Part shown: positions 24,234 to 32,764 of the stretch, in pieces
Position numbering within the stretch: position 1 is the first letter of the stretch
How the letters are laid out: each line of letters opens with the position of its first letter
Source: Hyphomicrobiaceae bacterium
GTDB taxonomy: Bacteria > Pseudomonadota > Alphaproteobacteria > Rhizobiales > Methyloligellaceae
NCBI GenBank assembly: GCA_028066055.1
Contig: JALCBY010000015.1
Coordinates: forward strand, 6,728-70,727
DNA length: 64,000 nt
Direction of reading: 5' to 3'
The notes under the pieces: generated by a model
What the model saw: the letters and a program-made list of their open reading frames with translations, nothing else
Databases searched by the model: none
What the model was told of the DNA's origin: nothing
Position numbers and translations under genes: made by a program

Positions 24234-25133
24234 ATGAAGTTTTTCTATTCGGATACGTTCAATCTGCCTTTGCCGGCGGGTCACCGGTTTCCCGGCGCGA
24301 AATACACCATGTTGCGCGAGCGCCTGCTCGGCGACGGCGTATTGCGCGCCGAACAGCTCGAACGCTCCGAGCCCGCTTCAACCGACGACCTGCTTCGCGC
24401 GCACGACAAGGATTATCTTGCGCGTTTCGAAAGCGGATCGCTCGGCCGCGAAGCCATGCGGCGTATCGGTTTCCCGTGGAGCCGGCATCTGGTCCGGCGG
24501 GTGCGGGCGACGGTCGGTGGGGCAATCGGCGCAGCGCGCGCGGCGCTGAATGACGGAATCTCGGGGCAACTCGCCGGAGGCACCCATCATGCGCACCGGG
24601 ACTTCGGCTCCGGCTACTGCGTATACAATGATCAGGCCGTGGCCGCGTTGCGGGCTCTTTCGAGTGGATGGGTCCAACGCGTCGCCATCATCGATCTCGA
24701 CGTGCATCAGGGGGACGGCAGCGCGGCAATCCTGACAGGCAACCCGGATGTCTTCGTCTTTTCGATGCACGGGGAGAAAAACTTCCCCTTCCGCAAATGC
24801 ACATCGGACCTGGATGTCGCCCTGCCCGACGCCACCGACGATGCCGCCTATCTGGATGCTCTTGAAGAACATCTGCCATCCGTTTTTGCGTTCCGGCCCG
24901 ACCTTGTCCTTTACCAGGCCGGCGTGGACCCGCTTCGGGAGGATCGGCTGGGGCGCCTGGCGTTGACCTATGCCGGTCTGAAGGCACGCGATGAAATGGT
25001 GCTGCGGGCATGTCTCCTCCAGGGCGTCCCGGTGTCGATGGCCCTTGGAGGCGGTTATTGCGATCCGATCGGCGCGTCCGTCGAGGCCTACGCGAACACC
25101 TATCGTGCGGCGAAGTCGGTTTATCGGTTCTGA
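24234..25133 (+). CDS. Histone-deacetylase-family protein (AcuC/acetylpolyamine type)
   Basis: A 299-aa zinc hydrolase of the deacetylase superfamily. Start ATG 24234 (MKFFYSDTFNL). Conserved blocks: GGTHHAHRDFGSGYCVYND with the catalytic His pair and Tyr, IIDLDVHQGDGSA with the zinc Asp and His, and YQAGVDPLREDRLG with the second zinc Asp, then GGGYCDP. Bacterial members deacetylate small acetylated amines or acyl-lysines. Cytoplasmic. It is divergent from the NUDIX gene (118 bases), and no other polyamine gene is nearby. Confidence 0.9.
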   Translation: MKFFYSDTFNLPLPAGHRFPGAKYTMLRERLLGDGVLRAEQLERSEPASTDDLLRAHDKDYLARFESGSLGREAMRRIGFPWSRHLVRRVRATVGGAIGAARAALNDGISGQLAGGTHHAHRDFGSGYCVYNDQAVAALRALSSGWVQRVAIIDLDVHQGDGSAAILTGNPDVFVFSMHGEKNFPFRKCTSDLDVALPDATDDAAYLDALEEHLPSVFAFRPDLVLYQAGVDPLREDRLGRLALTYAGLKARDEMVLRACLLQGVPVSMALGGGYCDPIGASVEAYANTYRAAKSVYRF

Positions 25134-25523
25134 TTGGGCCGGATGCCGATCCCGTTCAGCTCGGGTTCAGGCTCATGGCCGGAATGTGACGGCTGCCAAT
25201 GGTGCGGTGTAATAATTTAGCCGAATAAAAACAATAAGATAAGCTCACAGAATTGCTGCTCTTACCCTGATTGTTTTCGCCAAAATATTTCCCTTTCCTT
25301 CTCCAAAATTCCAAAATTCGGTCAGTCCGGAGCCAGATTGGCTCAGTAGGTTCCCCGACGTGAGCCGGTTAAAGCGTGATGCCCGGAGTTGCTCCCGGGT
25401 CTGGCTCTGAAAATGCCGGGCAGTTGACGTATGACCGCCCGGTACAATCCTCACCAATACGTCGAATATCCGCGCGAGCGGGCGCAAATGCGCTCGCCTG
25501 GCGGAACGCCAAAGGAGGCGAAC
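25134..25523. other. Intergenic region upstream of a small secreted protein
   Basis: A 390-base gap. The first part (25200-25330) is AT-rich for this genome. A TTGACG at 25424-25429 and TACAAT at 25443-25448 are only 13 bases apart, so they are a poor promoter pair. The ribosome site AAAGGAGG lies at 25511-25518. I see no other feature. Confidence 0.35.
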
Positions 25524-25706
25524 ATGAAGTATGCATTTGCATTGCCTGTTCTCGGACTGGCCATCGGCCTTTCGGCCCCGGTCAACGCCGCGGCCCTTAA
25601 CGGCCTCACCCAGAGCGGTTCCGCTATCGTCGCCGACCAACAGACCAAATGTAGGGACGGCGAGGTCTGGGATGCGAAGCAGCAGAAGTGCGTGAAGACA
25701 CAGTAA
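25524..25706 (+). CDS. Small secreted protein with a Cys pair
   Basis: A 60-aa protein with a perfect ribosome site 5 bases before ATG 25524. Residues 1-23 form a Sec signal peptide (MKYAFALPVLGLAIGLSAP to NAA). The short mature part contains KCRDGEVWDAKQQKCVKTQ at the C-terminus, where two Cys about 13 residues apart could form a disulfide; C-x-x-G-x-x-W-D-x-x-x-x-x-C is seen in many tiny alphaproteobacterial secreted proteins. Function unknown. It is followed by a terminator. Confidence 0.7.
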   Translation: MKYAFALPVLGLAIGLSAPVNAAALNGLTQSGSAIVADQQTKCRDGEVWDAKQQKCVKTQ

Positions 25707-25763
25707 CGCACTGACGTTTCTCATCTCACCAGGTTTCTGATCATCCTCCCGTGGTGAGAAACC

Positions 25764-25799
25764 GGCGGGCGGCTCCGGCAAGGGGCCGCCCGTTTTCTT
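25764..25799 (+). terminator. Rho-independent terminator
   Basis: CGGGCGGC (25766-25773) pairs perfectly with GCCGCCCG (25785-25792) and is followed by TTTTCTT. It ends the transcript of the small secreted protein. Confidence 0.85.
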
Positions 25800-25859
25800 G
25801 TTTAAAGGCGTGCGCAGTCGATCACCAGGTATGATTGCTAGGGCTTCGGCGAATTCGGC

Positions 25860-26588
25860 GTGCCCCGGATCAATGCGACATTCCTGGTTTACAGTATCAT
25901 CGGCGCCCTTTCCCAGATCATCTTCACATTCCTTTTGATTTGGCTGTTTTCCTTTCGAAACTTCGCTGCCGGAATCATTTATTCGAAAACGGAAACAGCT
26001 CAGGTTGCGATATTGGGCGGGTTGATCCTCGGCGATCCGCTGAGCGCCGCGGCGGTCATTGGTATTTGCGTCTCGCTGGTCGGCATAATGGCGCTCTCGA
26101 TGGCAAAGACTGATGTGACGTTCGGAAATTTGGCTGCCAGCGTTTTCGGCAAGACGACGCTCATCGGTTTGGGCTGTGGTGCCGCACTGGGACTTTCGGT
26201 GGTGTTGTTCCGGGGGGCCGCACTCTCCTTGGGCGGTGAGGGATTCGCGATGCAGGCTGCGTTTTCGCTCGCCGTCACCCTCGTCATGCAAACGGTCATG
26301 ATGGGAGCGTATCTCGCGGTCCGGGAGCGGGATCAACTCAAGGCGATCCTTGTACACTGGCGTGTGGCGCTGCTGATCGGAATCGCGGCCGTGTCCGCGT
26401 CGATCTTCTGGCGATCTGCATTCACGTTGCAAAACGCGGCTTATGTGCGCGCGCTCGGACAAATCGAACTGGTCTTCGCGATTCTGGCAACGGCAATCGT
26501 TTTTCGTGAAAGGATTTCTCGGCTGGAATTCGTCGGCATGGCGTTCATAGTCGGCGGGATCTTTGTTCTGCTTTTTGCGGGGTCCTGA
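25860..26588 (+). pseudogene. EamA/DMT transporter lacking its N-terminus
   Basis: A frame of 242 codons from GTG 25860 matches DMT-superfamily EamA transporters from about their second or third helix onward: GALSQIIFTFLLIWLFSFRN, then YSKTETAQVAILGG, TLQNAAYVRALGQIELVFA and IVFRERISRLEFVGM. Full-length relatives have about 60-70 further residues before this point. Here a TAG at 25839-25841 closes the frame and a terminator lies just upstream. It looks like a 5'-truncated gene. A shortened but working protein is possible because reading remains open for 8 helices and the usual C-terminus is intact. Confidence 0.6.
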
Positions 26589-26700
26589 CGTGTTTGACGG
26601 GTGTTGACCATAAGCCCCAATGGCAGCTGCGGCTGCCCGGAAACTGCTATAAACCGGCATTACACACCGACGTCATTCGTGTTTTGCTGGAGATTCTCCC

Positions 26701-27075
26701 ATGTTTCGCGTCGCAGGTCTGCTCCTCGGGCTGGCTGTCTTGTTGATTGCCGCCCCAACCTCTGCACATCACTCCTTCGTGGGCAGTTACGATTCCACCA
26801 AGCTCATCACGCTCAAAGGCACCGTCACCAAGGTTCGCTATGGCAATCCGCACATCTTCTTTTCGGTGGATGTGCCCGGCAAGGGCGTGTGGAAGGTTGA
26901 GGCGGAAAGCATTTCCAAGACCCGGGCCAAGGGACTGACCAAGGACCATCTCAAACGCGGCGCACCCGTCACAGTGACCGGTTGGCCCTCCAGGAAGGGC
27001 AAGCCTGCGATAGGCCTCCAGTCAATCATCGTGCCCGGCGGTAAGGTCATAAAGATTCGCGGCACCGCGCGTTAG
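26701..27075 (+). CDS. DUF6152 family secreted protein
   Basis: A 124-aa protein with a signal peptide (MFRVAGLLLGLAVLLIAAP) ending SAHH, so the mature protein begins with HHSFVGSYDSTK. The His-His-Ser-Phe start and the pattern KGTVTKVRYGNPHIFFSVDV, then VTVTGWPSRKG are typical of DUF6152. The His-rich amino end could bind metal once exported. It lies 9 bases before a DUF6644-like membrane gene, a common pairing in Proteobacteria, so the two probably act together. No function is known. Confidence 0.85.
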   Translation: MFRVAGLLLGLAVLLIAAPTSAHHSFVGSYDSTKLITLKGTVTKVRYGNPHIFFSVDVPGKGVWKVEAESISKTRAKGLTKDHLKRGAPVTVTGWPSRKGKPAIGLQSIIVPGGKVIKIRGTAR

Positions 27076-27084
27076 GGGCCGTTT

Positions 27085-27570
27085 TTGGAAAACGTCTGGC
27101 ATACCCTCGAAGGCACGCAGGCCGCGATCTGGGTCAAAACCTCGACCTGGGCCTATCCGCTGCTCGAAACGGCGCATGTGATTGGCCTGGGCCTCCTGTT
27201 CGGGTCCATCTTCGTGCTCGATTTGCGGCTCATGGGGGTCGGGCGTCCGCTGCCGCTCAACCTTCTTGCGCGCCACATGCTTCCCTGGGTATGGACCGGC
27301 TTCATCGTCAATGCGGTGAGCGGCGCTCTTCTGTTCATGTCCGATGCGGCGGAGTTCGCCGCGAACACCGCCTTTCGGGTCAAGATCGTGCTGATCCTGC
27401 TGGCAGGTCTGAACGCGGCCTACTTCCATGCCAGGGCCTATCGCTATGCGGTCGAGGTCGACCCCGCGCGGCATGACATTCCCCGGGCGTCGCTGCTTGC
27501 GGCGCTGGTCTCGATCGCCCTGTGGGTCAGCGTCATCACCGCGGGCCGGATGATCGCCTATGTGGAATAG
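27085..27570 (+). CDS. DUF6644-like membrane protein
   Basis: A 161-aa integral membrane protein with about four helices, starting with TTG (MENVWHTLEG) 9 bases after the DUF6152 gene. The pattern STWAYPLLETAHVIGLGLLFG, VLDLRLMG, HMLPWVWTGFIVNAVSGALLF and AAYFHARAY is that of DUF6644. Conserved His in or near the helices (AHVIG, RHMLP, YFHAR) suggest metal or haem binding, as inference only. It is followed by an MFS transporter 63 bases later. Confidence 0.8.
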   Translation: MENVWHTLEGTQAAIWVKTSTWAYPLLETAHVIGLGLLFGSIFVLDLRLMGVGRPLPLNLLARHMLPWVWTGFIVNAVSGALLFMSDAAEFAANTAFRVKIVLILLAGLNAAYFHARAYRYAVEVDPARHDIPRASLLAALVSIALWVSVITAGRMIAYVE

Positions 27571-27633
27571 GACATTCGCCGCCGCATAATCGGCGTTGGC
27601 CAATTTGGCGCATGCCTCTAAGTATGGGCGGAC

Positions 27634-28848
27634 ATGAGCCAAAGTACCGTCTTGATCATCTGCGTGGCGCGGGTTCTTCTCTTCCTGCCCTTCATGACCA
27701 TCGCCGGTTGCATTCCGATCCTCATCGAGGAATGGAACATCGGCGCGGCCAAGGTCGGGATGATCGTGTCCGGCTTCTATTTCACCTACGCTTTCTCCCT
27801 GTTCGGCTTTTCCTGGCTGAGCGATCATATCGGGGCCAAGCGCGCCGTTCTGATCTCGGCCTTCACGACCGGTTTTTCCTGTGTGGCGTTCGGCGTTTTC
27901 GCGCGCGACTTCACCTCAACTCTCATCCTCTACAGCTTTGTCGGACTGTTTCAGGGCGGCGTCTATACGCCGGTGATTATGCTGTTCGGAGAGAACGCCC
28001 CGCCGGGGCGGCTCGGCACGGTGATCGGTTGGCTGATCGCCTCGACCTCGATCGGATATGCCGCGTCCATCGGGGTTACGGGGGCATCCATCGGACTGTC
28101 CGGCTGGCAACTTGCATTCCTGGCGACAGGCCTGCCGCCGGCGGCCGGTGCCGCACTACTGACCTTCTCTATCAGGCGCTTGCCCAATGTGATCCACGCC
28201 CGCGCGCCCGGGAACGGGCTGTGGGCACAACTCAGACGCAACGTCAGCGCGCGGCGATTGCTTGTCGGTTATACCTGCCACAACTGGGAACTGATCGGCA
28301 TGTGGAGCTGGGCGCCGGCCTTTCTTGCCGCCAGCTTCGTGCTGAGTGGGGCGACGACCGTGACGGCCACGCTCCTGAGCACCCAGTTCATCACCATTCT
28401 GCATCTGGGGGGCGGGTTTGCCGCCTACTCCATGGGCAAGCTGTCCGACACGCTGGGGCGGCGGACGGTTCTGATATGGTCCGCCGCCGTCGCGGCTGCT
28501 TTCTCGCTCGGCATCGGCTGGCTGGTGGGCGTGAGTCCTTATCTGCTCGCCCTCTTGGTCATCACCTACTCGTTCTTCGCCATCGGCGACTCGCCCGTCC
28601 TGTCCACCGCCATGACCGAGGAAGCGGACGCGGGAACGCTCGGCTCCCTCCTCGCCCTCCGGTCCATGACCGGTTTTCTGGCGGGCGCGGCCTCGCCTGC
28701 ACTGGTCGGTTGGACGATCGACCGGTTGCGGATGGACAATGCGGGGGACGCAACCGTCTGGGGCGTCTCCTTTGCAATCCTCGGTCTTGGCGGACTGCTC
28801 GCCGTCTGGTTCGCCTTCAGGCTTCCGGCCCGGTCCAGGTTGGATTGA
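27634..28848 (+). CDS. MFS transporter
   Basis: A 404-aa major facilitator with about 12 helices. The motif-A-like loop between helices 2 and 3 reads GFSWLSDHIGAKRAVLIS, and the repeat in the second half is GKLSDTLGRRTVLIW. Family members of this shape are broad organic-anion or drug antiporters. Substrate unknown. It may be cotranscribed with the DUF6152/DUF6644 pair and converges on the DUF2235 gene. Confidence 0.88.
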   Translation: MSQSTVLIICVARVLLFLPFMTIAGCIPILIEEWNIGAAKVGMIVSGFYFTYAFSLFGFSWLSDHIGAKRAVLISAFTTGFSCVAFGVFARDFTSTLILYSFVGLFQGGVYTPVIMLFGENAPPGRLGTVIGWLIASTSIGYAASIGVTGASIGLSGWQLAFLATGLPPAAGAALLTFSIRRLPNVIHARAPGNGLWAQLRRNVSARRLLVGYTCHNWELIGMWSWAPAFLAASFVLSGATTVTATLLSTQFITILHLGGGFAAYSMGKLSDTLGRRTVLIWSAAVAAAFSLGIGWLVGVSPYLLALLVITYSFFAIGDSPVLSTAMTEEADAGTLGSLLALRSMTGFLAGAASPALVGWTIDRLRMDNAGDATVWGVSFAILGLGGLLAVWFAFRLPARSRLD

Positions 28849-28878
28849 TGCCTGAATGCCTATGCGGGAATTTGCCGC

Positions 28879-29997
28879 TCAACCCCTCGGTGGCGCCGGC
28901 AAATTCTCCGGCCGATACGCCCTGCCTCCGGACTTGTGGGTTCTGCGTTCCCTCACCGTCGGGTGGATATCCGCATCCTCCGGGATGTGTCGCGGTTCGT
29001 TGAAGGGGTGATGCAGGCCGAGGATGGATTCGATAACGGCCCATCCGGGCCGCATGGAGTCGTGCAGTTCGCCATGCGGATCGGGAGCGACATAGTTCCG
29101 CGAGCTGTTTTTCGGGTTCCGCCCAAGCACCAACCGCCTCGCCATCTCCGGCCTGAATGTGAGGCCGTGCTCCCCGGCCTCATCCATCATCCATTGCAAC
29201 GGAATTTTGGCGGCGCCGCTTTCCGGTTCCGGATGCCCGCCGCCGATGTCGGAATGGTAACCGGCAAACCAGACCTGACGGACATCCTGGGGAGTTGCCT
29301 TCTCGTCTTTCACGAAAGGGTTCGTCTTGAAGAGCTGAGGTTCTTCCCACGTGAAATGACGGAACATCCGCCGGCGTTCGTCAATGGCCAGTGCGTGGCG
29401 AAAGACCTGCACGCTGGGGTTTCTCTGGGTATAGGGCAGCGTTTCGAAGGAGGGGATATAGAACCGGTCCGGACGCGGGATGATGACTGACCCCACCGTA
29501 TCCCAGCATCCCATGAACCTGATCGTCACGCGGCGCGCGGCAAGGACTTCGTTGACGCGCCATGCAATCGAGAAATCGTCTTTTTCGCTGGCGCGCTTGT
29601 AAGCGGTCAGGGCGTAGCCGCACAGGTTTTCCTGCTCCGGTTCGAGCAGGCCGACCATATGCAGGAACCCGGCAAGAACACGGACTGTATATGCGCCCCT
29701 GCTGAAACCGAACAGGTAGATCGTGTCCTCAGGCCGGTGGTTGCGTACCAGGAACCGGTAGGCTTCGAGAATGTTCGCATCGAGGCCGTACCCCGTCGCG
29801 AGGCCGAAGATGCCCTTGGCCTCGCTCCTCAGGCGGGACCAGGCGCCGCCGTCGCTCAGCGTCCCGACACCGGGGTCGTAATAGGCGATCTGCGCTTTGT
29901 CCTTCTTGAGAACCCGGAAAAACTTCAGGACGTTCGACTGGTTTTCCTTGATTTCGTTTCCGGTCCCGTCGCAGCAAATTACCAGTCGTCGTGCCAT
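28879..29997 (-). CDS. DUF2235 hydrolase (T6SS phospholipase-like fold)
   Basis: A 372-aa protein of the DUF2235 alpha/beta-hydrolase family. Start ATG 29997 (MARRLVICCDGTGNE). The nucleophile motif is FGFSRGAYTVRVLAG (G-x-S-x-G), then CWDTVGSV, and GYHSDIGGGHPE carries the acid and His-containing region. Homologues include Tle-type lipases delivered by type VI secretion and housekeeping cytoplasmic forms. No T6SS gene is near, so a housekeeping role is likelier. The C-terminus is basic and probably flexible. Confidence 0.87.
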   Translation of the reverse strand: MARRLVICCDGTGNEIKENQSNVLKFFRVLKKDKAQIAYYDPGVGTLSDGGAWSRLRSEAKGIFGLATGYGLDANILEAYRFLVRNHRPEDTIYLFGFSRGAYTVRVLAGFLHMVGLLEPEQENLCGYALTAYKRASEKDDFSIAWRVNEVLAARRVTIRFMGCWDTVGSVIIPRPDRFYIPSFETLPYTQRNPSVQVFRHALAIDERRRMFRHFTWEEPQLFKTNPFVKDEKATPQDVRQVWFAGYHSDIGGGHPEPESGAAKIPLQWMMDEAGEHGLTFRPEMARRLVLGRNPKNSSRNYVAPDPHGELHDSMRPGWAVIESILGLHHPFNEPRHIPEDADIHPTVRERRTHKSGGRAYRPENLPAPPRG

Positions 29998-30736
29998 TGC
30001 GCTGCTCCTGATGATCAGGGGCCATCCTAGCGGACATGAATACTCCGGCAAATATCGATAAGCAGGCGGTTGCGCCCTCACCCGACCCGGTTCGCGCCGC
30101 GCTGCCGGCAATCCCTGATGCATGGTTCCGCGAAAAGGGGTGCCGCCCCGTTTTCGAACAACCCGCGCGCGGCTCGCAAGGTCGTCCATCTCCATCAAAA
30201 CGGGGCGGCTTCTTTCATTTCCTTGGCCGTACCGGTGGGTAGTGCTCACCGTGGCCGCGGAAATGAAGACTGTGTGTCGGTATCGAATTCAGGTTTGACC
30301 CGCCTCCACGCGGCTGCGCCGGCGTGACGGAATTGACGGCAATTGCCGTCGTCGGGTCGTTTTGGCTTAAGCCGCGGAATAAGTGGAGTTCAACGGGAGG
30401 CTCGCGACCGCCGGACCTGTAAACGCTCCTTTCAACACCTCATGTCTCCCGATACCGGTGACTTGATGTGGAGGTGGGAGGCCGCGGGGGGGGAATAAAG
30501 TGACCTGCATCACACTCTCCTCGAATTTCGCTTCGGTGGGCGCTTTGGCTGGACAGGCCGTCCCGTGTGGGTGTCTAATGGAAGGCACTCAGTACAGGAG
30601 TGAATACCCCCTTGCGCCTTTCAGTCAGTGGCGCAGCGTTAGCTTGGTCGCGCCGCTTGCCTTCGTGGTGCACAGGTTGAAACGCCGGTATGGAGGCGGC
30701 ACCACGCTCGCAGCGGCGCCTGATGGGAGCGAGCAG
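29998..30736. other. Gene-poor region with inverted repeats
   Basis: A 739-base stretch between the DUF2235 gene (minus) and the phasin-like gene (plus) without a convincing gene. It contains a 13-base perfect inverted repeat, GCCGCCCCGTTTT (30142-30154) with AAAACGGGGCGGC (30197-30209), a hairpin CGAAAAGGGG...CCCCGTTTTCG around 30131-30156, and a perfect 16-base palindrome GACGGCAATTGCCGTC at 30335-30350. Short frames in it (for example 30036-30242) have poor amino-acid composition. Confidence 0.5.
30335..30350. repeat. Perfect 16-bp palindrome, operator-like
   Basis: GACGGCAATTGCCGTC is a perfect palindrome without spacer, in a non-coding stretch about 390 bases upstream of the phasin-like gene. 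Length and symmetry fit a dimeric repressor site, but no cognate regulator is adjacent. Confidence 0.4.
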
Positions 30737-31198
30737 ATGCCCGAACAGGAAACCCGGACCAGTGAGGAAACGCGGGCGCCGGAAGGCGCCGCGACGGCCA
30801 ATGAGCTGTTTCAGGCGGCGAGACTTCTCTTCGGCTGGAACACGGACCTTATGCGCTTCTACGCGCAACGCGTGGTGCGCTACGGCGAACTGCCCCTGCG
30901 GCTGCTGGCATGCACGAACGCATCGGATCTGCAGAGGCTGCAGGCCGATTTCCTGCGCCAGCTTACCGATGAATATCGCGGTGAAGCCGCAAGACTGTCC
31001 AGGATCACAGGCGAAGCGGACGTGGCCGCCGCTGAGGAGCTGGATGCGGAATATGCTTCACGCCTGCGCAAGGCGCAGGAGGATGCGGCCCGCATCATAG
31101 AGGAGGCCAAGGCCCAGGCAGCGCGCATCGTCGCGGCTGCGCAGGAGCAGGTGGAGCCGCCCGCCGAACAGCCGGAGAAGCTCAAGAAACGTGCCTGA
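30737..31198 (+). CDS. Phasin-like protein
   Basis: A 153-aa soluble protein. ATG 30737 is chosen because GGGAG lies upstream; a longer frame to 30500 exists. The segment ELFQAARLLFGWNTDLMRF, then LLACTNASDLQRLQADFLRQ resembles the phasin_2 fold, and residues 85-130 form an Ala/Glu/Lys-rich coiled coil. Phasins coat polyhydroxyalkanoate granules. No PHA synthesis gene is adjacent, so it may be a stress or granule-associated variant. The family match is tentative. Confidence 0.6.
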   Translation: MPEQETRTSEETRAPEGAATANELFQAARLLFGWNTDLMRFYAQRVVRYGELPLRLLACTNASDLQRLQADFLRQLTDEYRGEAARLSRITGEADVAAAEELDAEYASRLRKAQEDAARIIEEAKAQAARIVAAAQEQVEPPAEQPEKLKKRA

Positions 31199-31386
31199 AC
31201 TCCGAATGAGCCTGTGGATAAGCGTGTAAGCGTGCAGAGCAGTCATGGACGTGTCACGTCCCGTGCATAGGGTTTACGCGCCTTACCAGTGTGCTTCAGG
31301 CCAGTATGCTTCAGGACAGCTCCCTTCTTGTCCTTCCCGAACGGATGCGGGGCCGTCCTTATCCATCCTGGCAATGTCCCGGGTAT

Positions 31387-32073
31387 TCAGCCGACCCCCG
31401 CCAGCGCCCGGAAAAAGGGCAGCAGCCAGGTGACCGGTGTCCAGACGATCCACTGGAAGATGTTTAGGTCCATGCCGAGTTGCCGGCCCGCAAGCGGAAG
31501 AATGAAGATCACGCCGATGAGTATGAACATGCCGTAGGGCTCAAGGCGCGCCAATGGCCGCCCGAGCGCCGGTGGCAGAAGGCCGACCGCCACTCGCCCA
31601 CCGTCGAGCGGCGGCAGCGGCAGCATGTTGAAGACCGCCAGCACCAGATTGAGGATGATCGAGTTTGAAAGCGTCCGCCCCACCCACTGGGTGGCCACTT
31701 CCGGCACAAGCCAGAGAAGATGGAAAAGAAGCGCCGACGCCGCGGCGAGCACCAGATTGATGCCGGGTCCGACCGCCGCCACGATGATCATGCCCAAGCG
31801 TGGATTCCGCAAGGCGGCGAAATTGACCGGCACCGGCTTGGCCCAGCCGAACAGGAACGGCGCGCGCATGAACAGCAGCAGGGCCGGCAGAATAACCGTG
31901 CCGAAGGGGTCCACATGCTTCAGTGGATTGAAGGTAACTCTCCCTTGCGCATAAGCCGTGTTGTCGCCCAGCTTCCATGCGGCGTAGGCATGGGCTGCTT
32001 CATGGAAGGTGATCGCGATCAGGACCGGGATGATCCATGTCGTACCGGTGGAGATGAGTCCGGCAAAATCCAT
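31387..32073 (-). CDS. Site-2 protease family (M50) membrane metalloprotease
   Basis: A 228-aa polytopic membrane protein. Start ATG 32073 (MDFAGLISTG). The zinc motif HEAAH is at residues 24-28 in the first helix, and the second zinc-site motif is NMLPLPPLDGGRV. It belongs to the compact S2P group without PDZ domain, found widely in Alphaproteobacteria, which cuts transmembrane substrates. Substrate unknown. It is flanked by the phasin-like gene (convergent) and the acetyltransferase (same strand, 107 bases upstream). Confidence 0.9.
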   Translation of the reverse strand: MDFAGLISTGTTWIIPVLIAITFHEAAHAYAAWKLGDNTAYAQGRVTFNPLKHVDPFGTVILPALLLFMRAPFLFGWAKPVPVNFAALRNPRLGMIIVAAVGPGINLVLAAASALLFHLLWLVPEVATQWVGRTLSNSIILNLVLAVFNMLPLPPLDGGRVAVGLLPPALGRPLARLEPYGMFILIGVIFILPLAGRQLGMDLNIFQWIVWTPVTWLLPFFRALAGVG

Positions 32074-32180
32074 GCCTGTAACCTCTGGAAGAATGGGCGT
32101 GTCTGCGCCGTGTGGCGTGTGATGAGGGGTATAGGCCGCGATCGCCCGCAGGCAAAGTCCCAATCGTCAGCGTGAAACCA

Positions 32181-32636
32181 TCATTCGACGGCGATATCGA
32201 AATGCAGCACGTCCTCGCGTGAGCCCAGGCTCTCATACAGCGCGATTGCCGGAGCGTCGCCGTGATCGGCCTGGACGAAGATCACCCAGGCGCCATGCGT
32301 CCGGGCAATGCCCTTCAGATGTTCGATCAACGCGGTGGCGACGCCTTGTCTGCGGTGTTTCTCCAGGACGGCCAGATCGTAGATGTAAACCTCGCTGCGC
32401 GCCTGTTCGAATTTTTCGAGCACATAGGCCGCAAGCCCGCCGACCACCTGCCCGTCGCTGATCGCCGCCAGCGCGATGAAGGTGTCCGACGCAAGCAGTT
32501 TCTTCAGATAGGCATCGTCGGGCCGCGCTGCGCCATAGGTCTCGGTGTCCTCGAACCCTTCCCCGAAGACGGTGAGCAGGTCGTGCATCGCGGCGATGTC
32601 CGATGCGGAAAGTTCACGGATCACGACGGACGGCAT
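32181..32636 (-). CDS. AAC(3)-I-like GNAT acetyltransferase
   Basis: A 151-aa GNAT-fold enzyme. ATG 32636 (MPSVVIRELSAS) is chosen over a frame to 32771. It resembles the aminoglycoside 3-N-acetyltransferase AAC(3)-I group over nearly its whole length: FGEGFEDTETY, then TFIALAAISDGQVVGGLAAY, KFEQARSEVYIYDLAV and the acetyl-CoA loop HRRQGVATALIEHL, followed by FVQADHGDAPAIALYESLG and VLHFDI. AAC(3)-I enzymes acetylate gentamicin-type drugs. Here it is a chromosomal gene with host-like base composition and no mobile element, so it may be an intrinsic, perhaps housekeeping, relative. Activity on drugs is not shown by sequence. Confidence 0.85.
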   Translation of the reverse strand: MPSVVIRELSASDIAAMHDLLTVFGEGFEDTETYGAARPDDAYLKKLLASDTFIALAAISDGQVVGGLAAYVLEKFEQARSEVYIYDLAVLEKHRRQGVATALIEHLKGIARTHGAWVIFVQADHGDAPAIALYESLGSREDVLHFDIAVE

Positions 32637-32764
32637 GGGCGTGGGACTCCTCGATTGATATGGCGCATCGACAGGATCGGTGTTGATGCAATCGCTGCTG
32701 GCGTTGGAAACTGGCAACAATCGGCGGACATGTCGACGATCAAAGACGCCGAGCGTCCTCCCCC

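Noticed and set aside
25245-26660. Minus-strand frame of 471 codons
   Set aside because: It crosses two genes and a terminator on the plus strand and has low-complexity, charged residues without a domain.
28879-29997. DUF2235 protein as a type VI effector
   Set aside because: No VgrG, PAAR, immunity or other T6SS gene is adjacent, so a housekeeping role is preferred.
30036-30242. Possible 68-codon gene in the repeat-rich gap
   Set aside because: Poor composition, no ribosome site and it includes the inverted-repeat arms; treated as non-coding.
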